64,000 nt of DNA from Stenotrophomonas sp. SAM-B (GTDB lineage Bacteria; Pseudomonadota; Gammaproteobacteria; Xanthomonadales; Xanthomonadaceae), in assembly GCF_013387485.1 (NCBI RefSeq), contig NZ_JABBXB010000002.1:1-64000 (forward strand), read 5' to 3'. The notes below the pieces were generated by a model that was not told the DNA's origin, searched no databases, and saw only the letters and a list, made by a program, of their open reading frames with translations. This document shows positions 29,316 through 38,163 of this stretch, one piece after another. Numbering within the stretch: position 1 is the first letter of the stretch; every line of letters starts with the position of its first letter. Position numbers and translations under genes: made by a program.

Positions 29316-29642
29316 GTGCCCAAGGCTTCCCCGCGTTCCCTATTTGCCGCCCGCCTGAAGCAGGCCAGAGAGCTCCGTGCCATTCCGAGCCAGCGCGCGC
29401 TGGGGGTGCTCATGGGGCTGGATAAGAAGCTGGCCAGCAGCCGGGTCAACCGTTACGAGAACGAGACCAGCGGGATCGATCTGGATGCACTGGGGAAGTT
29501 GGCGGACACGTTGGAGGTTCCGATGGCCTACTTGGTCGCTAGAGACGACCACACGGCCGACGTCATCCTGGCGTTAGAAGAGCTTTCGCCGGAGGATCGC
29601 GCTGATGCGGCGCGTTGGTTGTTGAAAAAGCTCAGGCGGTGA
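29316..29642 (+). CDS. XRE-family transcriptional regulator
   Basis: The 108-residue cytosolic protein has an HTH_3-type domain (about residues 8-68: RLKQARELRAIPSQRALGVL and SSRVNRYENETSGIDLDALGK) followed by a short helical C-terminal tail. It resembles phage and defence-associated Cro/C1-type regulators. The start is a GTG at 29316. It is followed by a DUF3800 gene, and is divergent from the secreted-protein gene, so it may control either. No palindromic operator was identified by eye. Confidence 0.85.
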   Translation: MPKASPRSLFAARLKQARELRAIPSQRALGVLMGLDKKLASSRVNRYENETSGIDLDALGKLADTLEVPMAYLVARDDHTADVILALEELSPEDRADAARWLLKKLRR

Positions 29643-29684
29643 CACTCAGTGGTTCCCGCCGCTCACCGATGAGGCCAAAGACGA

Positions 29685-30362
29685 ATTGCGACGTTCATTT
29701 ATGTTGACGAGTCAGGAACCTTTAAGTCAGCGGACGCCACCAACAGCTGGTGTGTCGTTGCGGCTTACGTGGTGCCCGAGGTCTGTCGGAGGCGGGTCGA
29801 ACGCACCTTGAAGCTCCTCAAGCGCCGTCTGGGGTGCGGATACCAGGACGAAGTCAAACTGAAGCATCTGTCGGAGTCGCAGTTGAAGCGTCTCTTGAAA
29901 GAGCTTGGCGAGCTAGAGGCAGCTCTCTTTATCTCTGCGATCGACCTTGGCCATCAAGACATTCAGGTGGTTACGTGTCACCAGGCCAACCAGGTCCAGA
30001 GCGTTAGAGCCAATCGGCCCAGCATGCTTTATCAGGGGGGACGTGCCTCCATCGATGATCTCTCGGGAAGGCTGGAGCGCTCGTCTCCACAGCTCTACAC
30101 GCAGATGGTGGCTCAAATAGACCTGTTGGTGAACTTGGCGGCCGTCATGCGCGACTGGGAGTTTGTCCGTTCTCATGACATCCCGGGTGTCCAATTGGCC
30201 GACCTGCTGGCGTCGGCGTGGCGGCGGGTCTTAATAGTGGCCGTGCGTTTGGACGGGCATTGGCTTTTCTTCGTGGGCTTTGGGGCGGGCACCGGCTCCG
30301 CCATTCAGGACCGTGTTGCGCAACTCATCGCCTCCGCAAGGCATCCTAGTCGCGGCTCGTGA
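29685..30362 (+). CDS. DUF3800 protein, start unclear
   Basis: The frame encodes the DUF3800 N-terminal signature IYVDESGTF at 29697-29723, but no ATG, GTG or TTG precedes it: the frame is closed by a stop at 29670 and the only candidate start is ATT at 29685, ten bases after a GAGG. The first standard start in frame (GTG 29769) would remove the signature, including the aspartate and glutamate expected to bind metal. An ATG at 29669 is in a different frame. The product (225 residues from ATT) continues with RTLKLLKRRLGCG and GVQLADLLASAW, the family's C-terminal motif. DUF3800 proteins have an RNase H-like fold and are often mobile-element or defence associated. Confidence 0.6.
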   Translation: MATFIYVDESGTFKSADATNSWCVVAAYVVPEVCRRRVERTLKLLKRRLGCGYQDEVKLKHLSESQLKRLLKELGELEAALFISAIDLGHQDIQVVTCHQANQVQSVRANRPSMLYQGGRASIDDLSGRLERSSPQLYTQMVAQIDLLVNLAAVMRDWEFVRSHDIPGVQLADLLASAWRRVLIVAVRLDGHWLFFVGFGAGTGSAIQDRVAQLIASARHPSRGS

Positions 30363-30529
30363 CCAGCCAAGAAGCCGAGAGCGGCCAGCAAAAAGGAGCC
30401 ACCGACGCGCATTGCGGACCAGCGTTACACGGGGGTTGGTGCGACACATGCGTTGCAGGTGTTGGGCAGGTCACTGCCGCAAAAGGGTCACGACGGAAGC
30501 GAATCCAACCTCCCCGCTGCGTGAAGTTC

Positions 30530-32329
30530 CTAAGAAGTCACGAGGGGCGTGTCCTCGCTCTCTCCGGTTCCGCCGTCACTGAAAACCTGAAGTAGCGCTT
30601 CGGGATTGAGGGGGCGGGAGAGGAGGTATCCTTGAATCTGATCGCATCCATGCTCCTGCAGAAAGCGGAGTTGAGCCGGTGTCTCTACACCTTCTGCCAC
30701 GGTGTGGTAACCGAGCTCGCGAGCTAGGTTGATGATCGCCATGACCTTGGGCTTGGCCTTGGGATCGGTCTCCAGATTGACGATCAGGGACTTATCCATC
30801 TTAATGGTGTCGATCGGCAGGTCAGACAAGTAGCCGAAATTGCTGTAACCGCTCCCAAAGTCGTCAATCGCAATCTTGATGCCGGCTTCGGCCATTGCCC
30901 TGATCTGACGCCCAGCGACCGAGTCGGCACGTAGCCACTCGCCTTCCGTAATTTCAATTTCAATGCAGTCAAAGGGCAGGCGGCGCGCCTCAAGCATTGA
31001 ACGAAGTCTTGTCCAGGCATCTTCAGTGGAAAGATCAGTGCCGGACAGGTTGATGGACAGGGCAAAGTAGTGACACGCGGCGCGCCAGGCGAGCAGTTGA
31101 TCCAGCGCGGCATCGAGTACCCACGGGGTGACGGTTTCCATCAGCGCGGTCCGCTCGAATATCGGGATGAACTCCCCCGGACTCACCGGTCCCAAGCGTG
31201 GGTGCGTCCAGCGAAGCAATGCCTCCGCCGACACCGGCTGAAGGTCAGACGCGCGGTAGCGCGGCTGATATTGCAAGTAAAACTCGCCCTTTCGGAGCCC
31301 GCGCTCGGCGTCCGCGGCCAAGCGGTATCCCCGCCGCATCTGATTGTCGCGCTGCTCGGAATACCAGGCGAAAGGCTGCCGCGCCTCGAAGGATTCGTGC
31401 AGTCCGATTAGCGCCTTGCGAATCACGTTATAACCGGTATCTTCGCCCAAAGTCACGGCGCAAATTCCAGCGTGGAAGCGAGGAGACATAGGAACCCCGG
31501 CAGCCATAAGCGGCCGGGACATCCGGTGGCGAAGTTCGTTCACCAGTGCCTCCAACTCTCTTGCACTGGTCCGGTCGACCAAGAATGCAAAATGCGTCAC
31601 TCCGACGTGGTAGATGTTCGCCAATCCTTCCAGCGCAAGCTTGAGCCGAATGCCTGCTCGCCGAATCAAGACCTCTAACGGCCGCATGCCCAGGGCTTGG
31701 CCGGCCTCATTCGCGCTGGGGATATCGAACACGTCTAAGAGGACCGCGAACATCCGCCGTCCGCTGTGCCTTTCTGCCAAGCCGGCATAGTCAATCTGGA
31801 ACTGGTGCCGATTGGCGATGCCGCTGACAGGTTCCAAGCGCCCGAACATGTTTCTCAGTTCGAGTTGAGCGATCACCAACTGTGCTAGCGTGGACAACTG
31901 AGTGCGGTCTGACTCCGAGAATTCGCGGACCTTCGTGTCCATGATGCAAATGGCGCCTATTGATACGCCATTCTTCGCTACAAGGGGCGCTCCAGCATAG
32001 AAGCGCAGGTGGGGCGGCGCGACGACCAAGGGGTTGTGTTCAAAGCGCGGGTCCTCCCGGAGATCTGGGACGACCATCACCTCGTTGCAAGAGATCGCAT
32101 GCGCGCAAATCGAGACCCGAATATCTGTCTCGGCGACTGGCAAGCCGATTCGGGAAATAAACCGCTGTTTGTCTTCGCTGACAATGGAGACGAAGGCGAC
32201 AGGGGCACTGAAGGCGAAGGCAGTCAGCGCGGTGATGCGATCCAAGGATGGGCCGGACTCTGCATCCAAGACATGCATCATCCCCAAGACCGCCATCCGT
32301 TCCGGAACTTCCGTGATAGACATATTCAT
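30530..32329 (-). CDS. GAF - degenerate GGDEF - EAL protein (cyclic-di-GMP phosphodiesterase)
   Basis: The 599-residue protein has a GAF domain (about 25-160: FYAGAPLVAKNGVSIGAICIMD), a degenerate GGDEF domain (about 170-330; the active-site loop reads GVTHFAF, so no cyclase activity is expected), and an EAL domain (about 345-590). Conserved EAL motifs are intact: EALLRW, EITEG, IDDFGSGYSN, and EGVET, so c-di-GMP hydrolysis to pGpG is likely. The GAF domain may bind a small ligand or sense redox or light conditions. It is soluble. It stands alone on the minus strand at the entry of the stress/light zone. A GAF-PAS-GGDEF cyclase lies at 50748. Confidence 0.9.
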   Translation of the reverse strand: MNMSITEVPERMAVLGMMHVLDAESGPSLDRITALTAFAFSAPVAFVSIVSEDKQRFISRIGLPVAETDIRVSICAHAISCNEVMVVPDLREDPRFEHNPLVVAPPHLRFYAGAPLVAKNGVSIGAICIMDTKVREFSESDRTQLSTLAQLVIAQLELRNMFGRLEPVSGIANRHQFQIDYAGLAERHSGRRMFAVLLDVFDIPSANEAGQALGMRPLEVLIRRAGIRLKLALEGLANIYHVGVTHFAFLVDRTSARELEALVNELRHRMSRPLMAAGVPMSPRFHAGICAVTLGEDTGYNVIRKALIGLHESFEARQPFAWYSEQRDNQMRRGYRLAADAERGLRKGEFYLQYQPRYRASDLQPVSAEALLRWTHPRLGPVSPGEFIPIFERTALMETVTPWVLDAALDQLLAWRAACHYFALSINLSGTDLSTEDAWTRLRSMLEARRLPFDCIEIEITEGEWLRADSVAGRQIRAMAEAGIKIAIDDFGSGYSNFGYLSDLPIDTIKMDKSLIVNLETDPKAKPKVMAIINLARELGYHTVAEGVETPAQLRFLQEHGCDQIQGYLLSRPLNPEALLQVFSDGGTGESEDTPLVTS

Positions 32330-32436
32330 AGCAACTGCGCGAGAGCCATTCCACTGAATTTAGCTCTATACCATCATTCCGACTCACATTCCATGAAACC
32401 CCGCGCGAGTCGAGGCTGCCTGTTCAAGTCGGAAAA

Positions 32437-32700
32437 CTATCGTGTCGCTTCATCTTGAAGTGCCGCGTCAGGCACTGGTTCGGCTGCTCCGCACTTTGGG
32501 CACCAAACCACAGTTGCACCATCACGACGGTCAAAGCCGTTTACACCTGTCAGTACTGCCGCCCAGCGGCCGTGGCAGGAAAGGCACTCGATGTCCATGC
32601 TTTCAGCCCCAGGCCACCCGTACTCCTTTCTAGGTGCGCTCGTCGTCAAGCGCTTCGCCTCGGTGACATTGGTGATGATGAATTTTTCAGTCACAAGCAT
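32437..32700 (-). CDS. Small zinc-ribbon protein
   Basis: An 87-residue product with two cysteine pairs (CLSCHGRW at about 48 and CPKCGAAEPV at about 73) that should bind one zinc ion. The preceding N-terminal part is variable. It has an AGGAG ribosome-binding site before the ATG at 32700. It shares layout (pair, 25-30 residues, CPKCGA-type pair) with the genes at 44028 and 58750, so it belongs to a dispersed paralogous family in this island. The function is unknown. Confidence 0.6.
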   Translation of the reverse strand: MLVTEKFIITNVTEAKRLTTSAPRKEYGWPGAESMDIECLSCHGRWAAVLTGVNGFDRRDGATVVWCPKCGAAEPVPDAALQDEATR

Positions 32701-32884
32701 GTCGGCATCTCCTCTGTCTGTGCATCGCGTGCTCAAGCCCTCAGCCAATGGGCACCCTAGCTATGATCAACCATTCACCGGCCCGATCAATCCGATGATG
32801 GCTTCTATGTGAACAATTCAGCGTTCAATGCATAGCAGCAGACTCCCTTCCGTTGGCCGAAGACGCTGAGATAACATAGCGGTG

Positions 32885-33331
32885 ATGACCGACAGCCCAC
32901 CAATCTACGCGCTGGCCTACGCCAGCCGCTCCTCTTCAAATCTCGACAACTCGGATCTGGAAGAGATCCTCGTCGAAGCGTCGGCCCAGAATCGAATGGC
33001 GGATGTGACGGGGGTGCTGCTCTACGACGGCACAACGTTTCTCCAGTACCTGGAAGGCCCCGAGGAGGGGGTTGCCTCGGTTTTTGACCGCATAAAGCAA
33101 TCTAAGCGGCATGCGGATATCCGAGTGCTCACCAGTGGTGAGGTGCCCGAACGCTACTTTTGGAACTGGTCGATGGCTTGCCAGCACGCCGATGCGTCCC
33201 TGATCCAGAGGATAGAAGCCGCGCGCTGGAGCGAGCGCAGCCACCCCTACTTGGAAGAAGATGCTGAGCACAACCCGGGCCTGCGTCTCTTGGCCGAGTT
33301 CTGGTCCGTGCAAGTCCCGCCGACAACGTAA
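32885..33331 (+). CDS. BLUF-domain photoreceptor (short)
   Basis: The 148-residue protein is a stand-alone BLUF domain, a blue-light sensor using FAD. Visible: the signalling tyrosine in IYALAYASRS, the N-rich ADVTGVLLYDG loop, the key glutamine in FLQYLEGPEEG, and the WSM motif (NWSMACQ). There is no attached output domain, so it would act by protein contact. A GTG directly before the ATG gives an alternative start at 32882. A second BLUF gene, broken, is at 44465. Confidence 0.88.
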   Translation: MTDSPPIYALAYASRSSSNLDNSDLEEILVEASAQNRMADVTGVLLYDGTTFLQYLEGPEEGVASVFDRIKQSKRHADIRVLTSGEVPERYFWNWSMACQHADASLIQRIEAARWSERSHPYLEEDAEHNPGLRLLAEFWSVQVPPTT

Positions 33332-33476
33332 GCGCCCACGCCCTTAGCTTTGTGAACGTGTTAGGAAGGTGCGCGACCTGTCTAGGCGTGCGCTTCGCAG
33401 GCTACGCAAACCTAACTGATCGCAACGTAGGGATTGCCCGTCGGCTTCATGTTGACCCCGAACATGGAGAATGATT

Positions 33477-33539
33477 ATGGCCAATCAGAATCAGCAGAAC
33501 CCGCATCCCGGTCAGAACCAATCTTATGACTTCGCCTAG
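33477..33539 (+). CDS. Micro-ORF, Gln/Asn-rich 20-residue peptide
   Basis: A short frame with a good GGAGA ribosome-binding site, encoding a Gln/Asn/Pro-rich peptide that starts MANQNQQNPHPGQNQ and ends at TAG. Small Gln/Asn/Gly-rich stress proteins (KGG type) begin similarly, so it may be a truncated relative. It lies just before the DUF892 gene. Expression is unproven. Confidence 0.35.
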   Translation: MANQNQQNPHPGQNQSYDFA

Positions 33540-33616
33540 TCTTCACCCAAACATCGCCTCGCGGCGATGCCTTGCTGGATAGGGTGCTTTCTCCCTTGTC
33601 CAACCAGGAGATTTCC

Positions 33617-34125
33617 ATGGCCGAACCTAAAGAGAACTTGCTGACTGGCTGCGCGACGCCCACGCAATGGAGCAGCAGGCGGAGACGATGTTGAAGGGGC
33701 AGGCGTCCCGTATTGAGCACTACCCCGTGCTGAAGGCGCGGATCGAAGAGCACATCCAGGAGACGATCGGACAACGAGAGCTGCTCGAGGGCTGCATCAA
33801 GCGCCTCGGCGGGTCTCCATCCACCATCAAAGACGTGATGGGAAAGATGGCCGCATTCGGCCAGGCGCTAGGTGGGATGACCGCATCCGACGAAATCGTG
33901 AAAGGCGCGATGGCCGGCTACGTGTTCGAGCACTTTGAAATTGCCTCTTACACCGCTTTGATCGCAGCGGCCAAGACCGCCGGTGACCCGGAAACCGCAC
34001 GCGTGTGTGAGGAAATTTTGGTCCAGGAAGAGGCGATGGCCGACTGGCTTGCAACGCACTTGCCGGAAGTTGCCGAGGAGTTCCTGGTGCGCGATGCCAC
34101 CCCTGGTGTTGAGGCGAAGAAGTAA
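33617..34125 (+). pseudogene. DUF892 (YciE/YciF) ferritin-like gene with a one-base deletion
   Basis: An ATG at 33617 begins MAEPKENLL, then the frame is lost; the rest (DWLRDAHAMEQQAETML ...) continues one frame back through 34125. Inserting one G (CTG-A to CTGGA near 33643) restores a normal 169-residue DUF892 protein starting MAEPKENLLDWLRDAH. From the internal ATG at 33667 a 152-residue product lacking most of helix one could still be made. DUF892 proteins are four-helix ferritin-like proteins induced in stress. A second, intact member is at 44967. Real mutation or sequence error cannot be decided here. Confidence 0.75.
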
Positions 34126-34146
34126 GGTCCTGCTCATCATCGCCAA

Positions 34147-34181
34147 CGCCCCGTCGGAGGGGGGCACTCTCCGACGGGGCG
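34147..34181. terminator. GC-rich hairpin between convergent genes
   Basis: A 13-base perfect stem (CGCCCCGTCGGAG / CTCCGACGGGGCG) with a nine-base loop, between the DUF892 gene and the convergent membrane-protein gene. There is no clear T-run, so intrinsic termination is only probable. Confidence 0.5.
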
Positions 34182-34196
34182 ACGGGGACGCCCGGT

Positions 34197-34697
34197 TTAT
34201 CTTGTCCGCCGATAGCTCAAGCATCGACGGAACTCACCCAGCGCCGGCAAGACCACCAGAAGCATCGCGGGCACAAGCGCAAAGGCCCATGAGGCGGATG
34301 GGGCCGGGTCAAATGCCAAGACTGGCCCGACATGGGCGCTAGGCAGTGACCAGTAAACGGCACCTGTCGCGACCCACGGCGCTAAATCCAGAATGCTGTG
34401 AACGTGCTGCTCCAACGGACGAATCGCGCGCTTGGGATAGGCCACCCGCGTGTCCCAATAGCCTGTTATTGCGTGCAGGCACACCAGTGCCAAGAGGATG
34501 GCGAAAAGTCCATGCGAAGCTCGGAATCCCAGCCAGAGAACCGTCCCCAGCCCGAGGATCGCTATCTGAGCCAAGTGCAGCCTTGACTCCGGAATGCCCG
34601 AGGTGGATTCAATACTGCTGGCCCTGTGCAGCCAGAAATCCATGGCGCCCGCAGCCAACCAGAGCACATACAGGACATGCCAAATGGTTACGTCCAT
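34197..34697 (-). CDS. Multi-pass membrane protein
   Basis: The 166-residue protein has about four membrane helices (VLYVLWLAAGAMDFWL near the start; LAQIAILGLGTVLWLGF; LFAILLALVCLHAI; and a C-terminal ALVPAMLLVVLPAL). It contains conserved-looking histidines (DFWLHR, SRLHLAQ, CLHAITGYWD, QHVHSILD) that could bind metal or haem. No family is assigned with confidence. It is convergent with the DUF892 gene and lies in the stress zone. Confidence 0.6.
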   Translation of the reverse strand: MDVTIWHVLYVLWLAAGAMDFWLHRASSIESTSGIPESRLHLAQIAILGLGTVLWLGFRASHGLFAILLALVCLHAITGYWDTRVAYPKRAIRPLEQHVHSILDLAPWVATGAVYWSLPSAHVGPVLAFDPAPSASWAFALVPAMLLVVLPALGEFRRCLSYRRTR

Positions 34698-34956
34698 GGA
34701 GGGATCGGGTTTTCGATGTCGAAAGTCTGGCTGCGTCTATAGCTCATAGCGATTCCTCCTGACAGGTCAAGCATCGGCCGACCAAGGAATTCTAGGAAGG
34801 CTGCCCGCACGACAATGTGTTTTCGGTATGGGCCTGTTAGCCGTTGCGCTTGGCGGACCAGGGGCTTCAACGGTTTGACGGACCCTTGACGCCACGCTGA
34901 CACCCCGTGCTCTCTGTGCAGGGGATATTCGTCTCCAACCTTGTTAGGAGAAGCGT

Positions 34957-35301
34957 ATGAGCGCTTATCCACAATTTAGGGCAGCAACGCCGCGTGTAAC
35001 TCGGATGGAGATGGCTGATCTATACGTGGGCGACGACACAACCGTGGTCCAGCTGGACGCGCTCCCCTGCGAGGCCTGGATCCAGAACCTTCGAGCATTG
35101 GTGAGTCAGTGCCCAGAGCTCACTGGAGCAAAGGTGGAGGTGGAGGGTTCGTGGGTCCACTTCATCGGAGTGCGGAAGGCTGTCGGCCCTGTTGCGCCCC
35201 GCCTTTTGGAGGTCATCTCGGCGGCAGGCGAGATGGCCTATGCCCCCAACATCGTTCGGCCGTCAGTCTTTGTCTCGGCTGTGGACGTAGCGGTCCAATG
35301 A
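34957..35301 (+). CDS. Hypothetical protein
   Basis: The 114-residue soluble product has a TTAGGAGAA ribosome-binding site. Features: a short Pro/Ala-rich N-terminus, then an alternating strand-helix pattern (VVQLDALPCEAWIQNLRALV and SWVHFIGVRKAVGPVAP). No signal peptide, no membrane segment, no known motif. It begins a plus-strand run with DUF3606 and ligD, so it may be co-expressed. Confidence 0.55.
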   Translation: MSAYPQFRAATPRVTRMEMADLYVGDDTTVVQLDALPCEAWIQNLRALVSQCPELTGAKVEVEGSWVHFIGVRKAVGPVAPRLLEVISAAGEMAYAPNIVRPSVFVSAVDVAVQ

Positions 35302-35359
35302 CTTGGGGCCAGTAAAAGCCGACTGACCAAGTGCTTTCAGGAAAAGTGAGGAGATCACC

Positions 35360-35536
35360 ATGGCTGATGACAAGAAGAACGCAGGTAGTCCGGATCGCGA
35401 CCGCATCAACGTCAACGAGGGCTATGAGCTTCAATATTGGACTAAGACGCTGGGCGTCAGTGCTGAGGAACTTCGGGCGGCGGTAAAGGCAGTGGGCCCG
35501 ACTTCTGTGGCGGTTCGCAAGCACCTGGGCAAGTGA
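35360..35536 (+). CDS. DUF3606 small protein
   Basis: A 58-residue product (MADDKKNAGSPDRDRINVNE, then ELQYWTKTLGVSAEELRAAV) matching the DUF3606 family, small proteins often induced under stress and encoded near Mn-catalase, LigD or DUF892 genes. It has a GTGAGGAG ribosome-binding site and ends 13 bases before ligD, suggesting co-transcription. The molecular role is unknown. Confidence 0.85.
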   Translation: MADDKKNAGSPDRDRINVNEGYELQYWTKTLGVSAEELRAAVKAVGPTSVAVRKHLGK

Positions 35537-35549
35537 GACGGAGTAGGGC

Positions 35550-38123
35550 ATGTCCCTCACCGAATACCGACGCAAGCGTAGCTTTGACAAAACTAAGGAA
35601 CCAGAGCCCGGTAAAGGGTTGCCGCAGGGTCAACGGGCGATCTTCGTGGTCCAGCTGCATCACGCCAGCCGGCGCCACTACGATTTTCGGCTCCAGGTAG
35701 GAGACGCCCTCAAGAGCTGGGCCGTTCCTAAAGGGCCCAGTTACGACCCCAAGGTCAAGCGTATGGCCGTGGAGGTGGAAGACCATCCCGTGGACTATGC
35801 CGGCTTCGAGGGCGACATCCCGAAAGGGCAATATGGAGGCGGGCACGTCGCCCAGTTTGATCACGGTGTCTGGGCGACATCGGGCGACCCCGAAGCGCAG
35901 CTTGCCAAGGGGCATCTTCGGTTTGAGTTGTTCGGCACAAAGCTGAAGGGTGCGTGGCATCTGGTCCGGTCGGGAAAGCCAGCCAAGCAGCCGCAGTGGT
36001 TGTTGTTCAAAGACGACGATGCCTTCGCCAGTGACGTGGAAGCGGACGATTTGCTGGGCGATGTCACCGCGCCTCCGGCGGAAGACCTGAAGCGGGCAGG
36101 CGCTGGCAAGGCCGACAAGAAAAAGCTCAATGCAGTGGCATTGCCGAAGAAACGGCGGCGAATTGATTGGGCGAAGAAGGCCTCGGCGCTGACCAAGGCA
36201 AAGAAAGCCAAACCTCCCGAGGGCCCTTTCGAACCGCAGCTGGCCAAGCTTGGCGATGCCCCACCCAAGGGCGACCAGTGGGTCCACGAAATCAAGTGGG
36301 ACGGTTACCGCATCCTGGCGACGATCACCGAGGGCGAGGTGCGGCTTTGGTCCCGCAATGCGTTGGAGTGGACATCAAAGATCCCTGAAATTCGGGACGC
36401 TGTGGCCACCTTAGGACTCAAGTCGGGGGCATTGGACGGGGAGCTCATTGCAGGCAGCGGCACGAAGGAGGACTTCAACCTCCTCCAAGCGATGTTGTCC
36501 GGAGAGCGCCAAGGGGCATTGGCCTACGCCTTGTTCGATCTCCTCCACATCGATGGAATTGACATTGCCGACGCTCCCCTGTCGGAGCGCAAGCAAGTCC
36601 TGCAGGAACTCCTGAAGGAAAGCCCTGACCACTTGGCCTACAGCTCACACATCGAGGGCGACGGGGAATCGGCCTACCAATTGGCAGGTGAACGCCACTT
36701 CGAGGGCATTATTTCCAAGCGGGCTGACCGGGCCTATCACGGAGGCCGGAGCGAGGACTGGAAGAAGACCAAGCAGTTGGCCAGCGATGAGTTTGCGGTG
36801 GTTGGCTACACTTCCCCAAAGGGCAACCGCGCCGGGTTTGGATCGCTTCTTCTCGCCAGGCCTGACCAAAAGCACGGCTGGCTCTACGTCGGGCGGGTGG
36901 GCTCGGGTTTCTCAGATGAACTCATCAAAGAGCTGAGCGACCTTATCGGGCGAGCCGGCGGAAAGACACCTACGGCGCATGTGCCGACGAAGCAGACCGA
37001 TCTACGGTCGGCCACGTGGTTTAAGCCCCGCTTCGTGGTGGAGGTGTTTTACCGAGGCATCGGCGGGCAGCAACTGCTGCGCCAAGCCTCGCTTAAGGCC
37101 GTCCGGCGTGACAAGGGCGTAGCTGATCTGGCTGACTCAGACAGCGCGCCTCCAGCGGAAAAGCCTACGGACGCTGCCCAGCTCAAGCCGTCCCGGAAGG
37201 CGTCCAGAAGATCTTCAGCGGGCGAGGCGGCCAAGTCAGCAGGTGAAGCGCGCACGCCGCCCAAGCTGTCCAGCCCTACCAAGGTGATCTTTCCTGACAT
37301 CAAGGTCACCAAGCAGGACGTATGGGATTACTACACGGCTGTGATGGACCATTTGCTGCCGGAGGTGATTGATCGCCCCTTATCGGTCATTCGTTGCCCC
37401 AGCGGGACAGGCAAGCCTTGTTTCTTCCAGAAGCACCACACCGCTGGCTTGGAGCTGGTGGACTCGGTCCGCCTGAAAGAAGACAGCGGCATCAATGCGC
37501 ACTACTTGGTGGTCCGCGACGCGGCCAGCCTGCTGGAGCTGGTGCAGTTCAACGCCTTGGAGTTTCACCCATGGGGCAGCCACGCGGAGGCCCCTGATCG
37601 GGCCGATCGCGTGGTCTTCGACTTGGATCCCGGCCCAGATGTGCCGTTTTCCGAGGTCAAAAAGGCAGCCGTGGACATTCGCAGGCTGCTCGAACAATTG
37701 GAGCTGGAATCCTTCTTGCGGGTGTCAGGAGGGAAGGGGCTGCACGTGGTCGTGCCCTTGAACCCGGGGTGCGATTGGGATCTGACCAAGCGGTTTGCCA
37801 AGGGGTTCGCCGAGGCGTTGTCGCAGTCGGAGCCGACCCGCTTCTTAGCGACCTCGACCAAGAGCCTTCGGAACAAGCGCATCTTTGTGGACTACCTGCG
37901 AAACGGCCGCGGTGCCACGGCGGTGGCATCGTATTCTTTACGCGGTCGGCCCGGCGCGCCCGTTGCCATGCCTATCGCCTGGAGCGATCTGGCTAAGTTG
38001 ACCCGTGCGGATGCTTTCACCATGAAGGACGTGCCTGAAAAGCTGAAGCGGCGCCGCAAAGATCCTTGGGCGGACGTCAACACGATCCAGCAAAATCTGG
38101 CCCGGTGGGCGCAAGACGAGTGA
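35550..38123 (+). CDS. ligD: Multifunctional DNA ligase D (NHEJ)
   Basis: An 857-residue enzyme that processes and seals double-strand breaks in bacterial non-homologous end joining. Domain order: 3'-phosphoesterase (about 30-160, HHASRRHYDFRL), ATP-dependent ligase (about 225-530, adenylation lysine K249 in EIKWDGYRI) and primase-polymerase (about 570-850, metal-binding D691 and D693 in FDLDPGPDV, and SGGKGLHVVVPL). All catalytic motifs appear intact. LigD normally works with the Ku protein; no ku gene was recognised in the window, so Ku must be encoded elsewhere or is missing. It follows DUF3606 closely in a stress-type cluster. Confidence 0.96.
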   Translation: MSLTEYRRKRSFDKTKEPEPGKGLPQGQRAIFVVQLHHASRRHYDFRLQVGDALKSWAVPKGPSYDPKVKRMAVEVEDHPVDYAGFEGDIPKGQYGGGHVAQFDHGVWATSGDPEAQLAKGHLRFELFGTKLKGAWHLVRSGKPAKQPQWLLFKDDDAFASDVEADDLLGDVTAPPAEDLKRAGAGKADKKKLNAVALPKKRRRIDWAKKASALTKAKKAKPPEGPFEPQLAKLGDAPPKGDQWVHEIKWDGYRILATITEGEVRLWSRNALEWTSKIPEIRDAVATLGLKSGALDGELIAGSGTKEDFNLLQAMLSGERQGALAYALFDLLHIDGIDIADAPLSERKQVLQELLKESPDHLAYSSHIEGDGESAYQLAGERHFEGIISKRADRAYHGGRSEDWKKTKQLASDEFAVVGYTSPKGNRAGFGSLLLARPDQKHGWLYVGRVGSGFSDELIKELSDLIGRAGGKTPTAHVPTKQTDLRSATWFKPRFVVEVFYRGIGGQQLLRQASLKAVRRDKGVADLADSDSAPPAEKPTDAAQLKPSRKASRRSSAGEAAKSAGEARTPPKLSSPTKVIFPDIKVTKQDVWDYYTAVMDHLLPEVIDRPLSVIRCPSGTGKPCFFQKHHTAGLELVDSVRLKEDSGINAHYLVVRDAASLLELVQFNALEFHPWGSHAEAPDRADRVVFDLDPGPDVPFSEVKKAAVDIRRLLEQLELESFLRVSGGKGLHVVVPLNPGCDWDLTKRFAKGFAEALSQSEPTRFLATSTKSLRNKRIFVDYLRNGRGATAVASYSLRGRPGAPVAMPIAWSDLAKLTRADAFTMKDVPEKLKRRRKDPWADVNTIQQNLARWAQDE

Positions 38124-38163
38124 TCTGGCCCCTGCCTCGAAACCGATTTGGGAGTAAAGCACG

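Noticed and set aside
30530..32329. Diguanylate cyclase activity of the GAF-GGDEF-EAL protein
   Set aside because: The GGDEF loop is replaced by GVTHFAF; only phosphodiesterase activity is supported.
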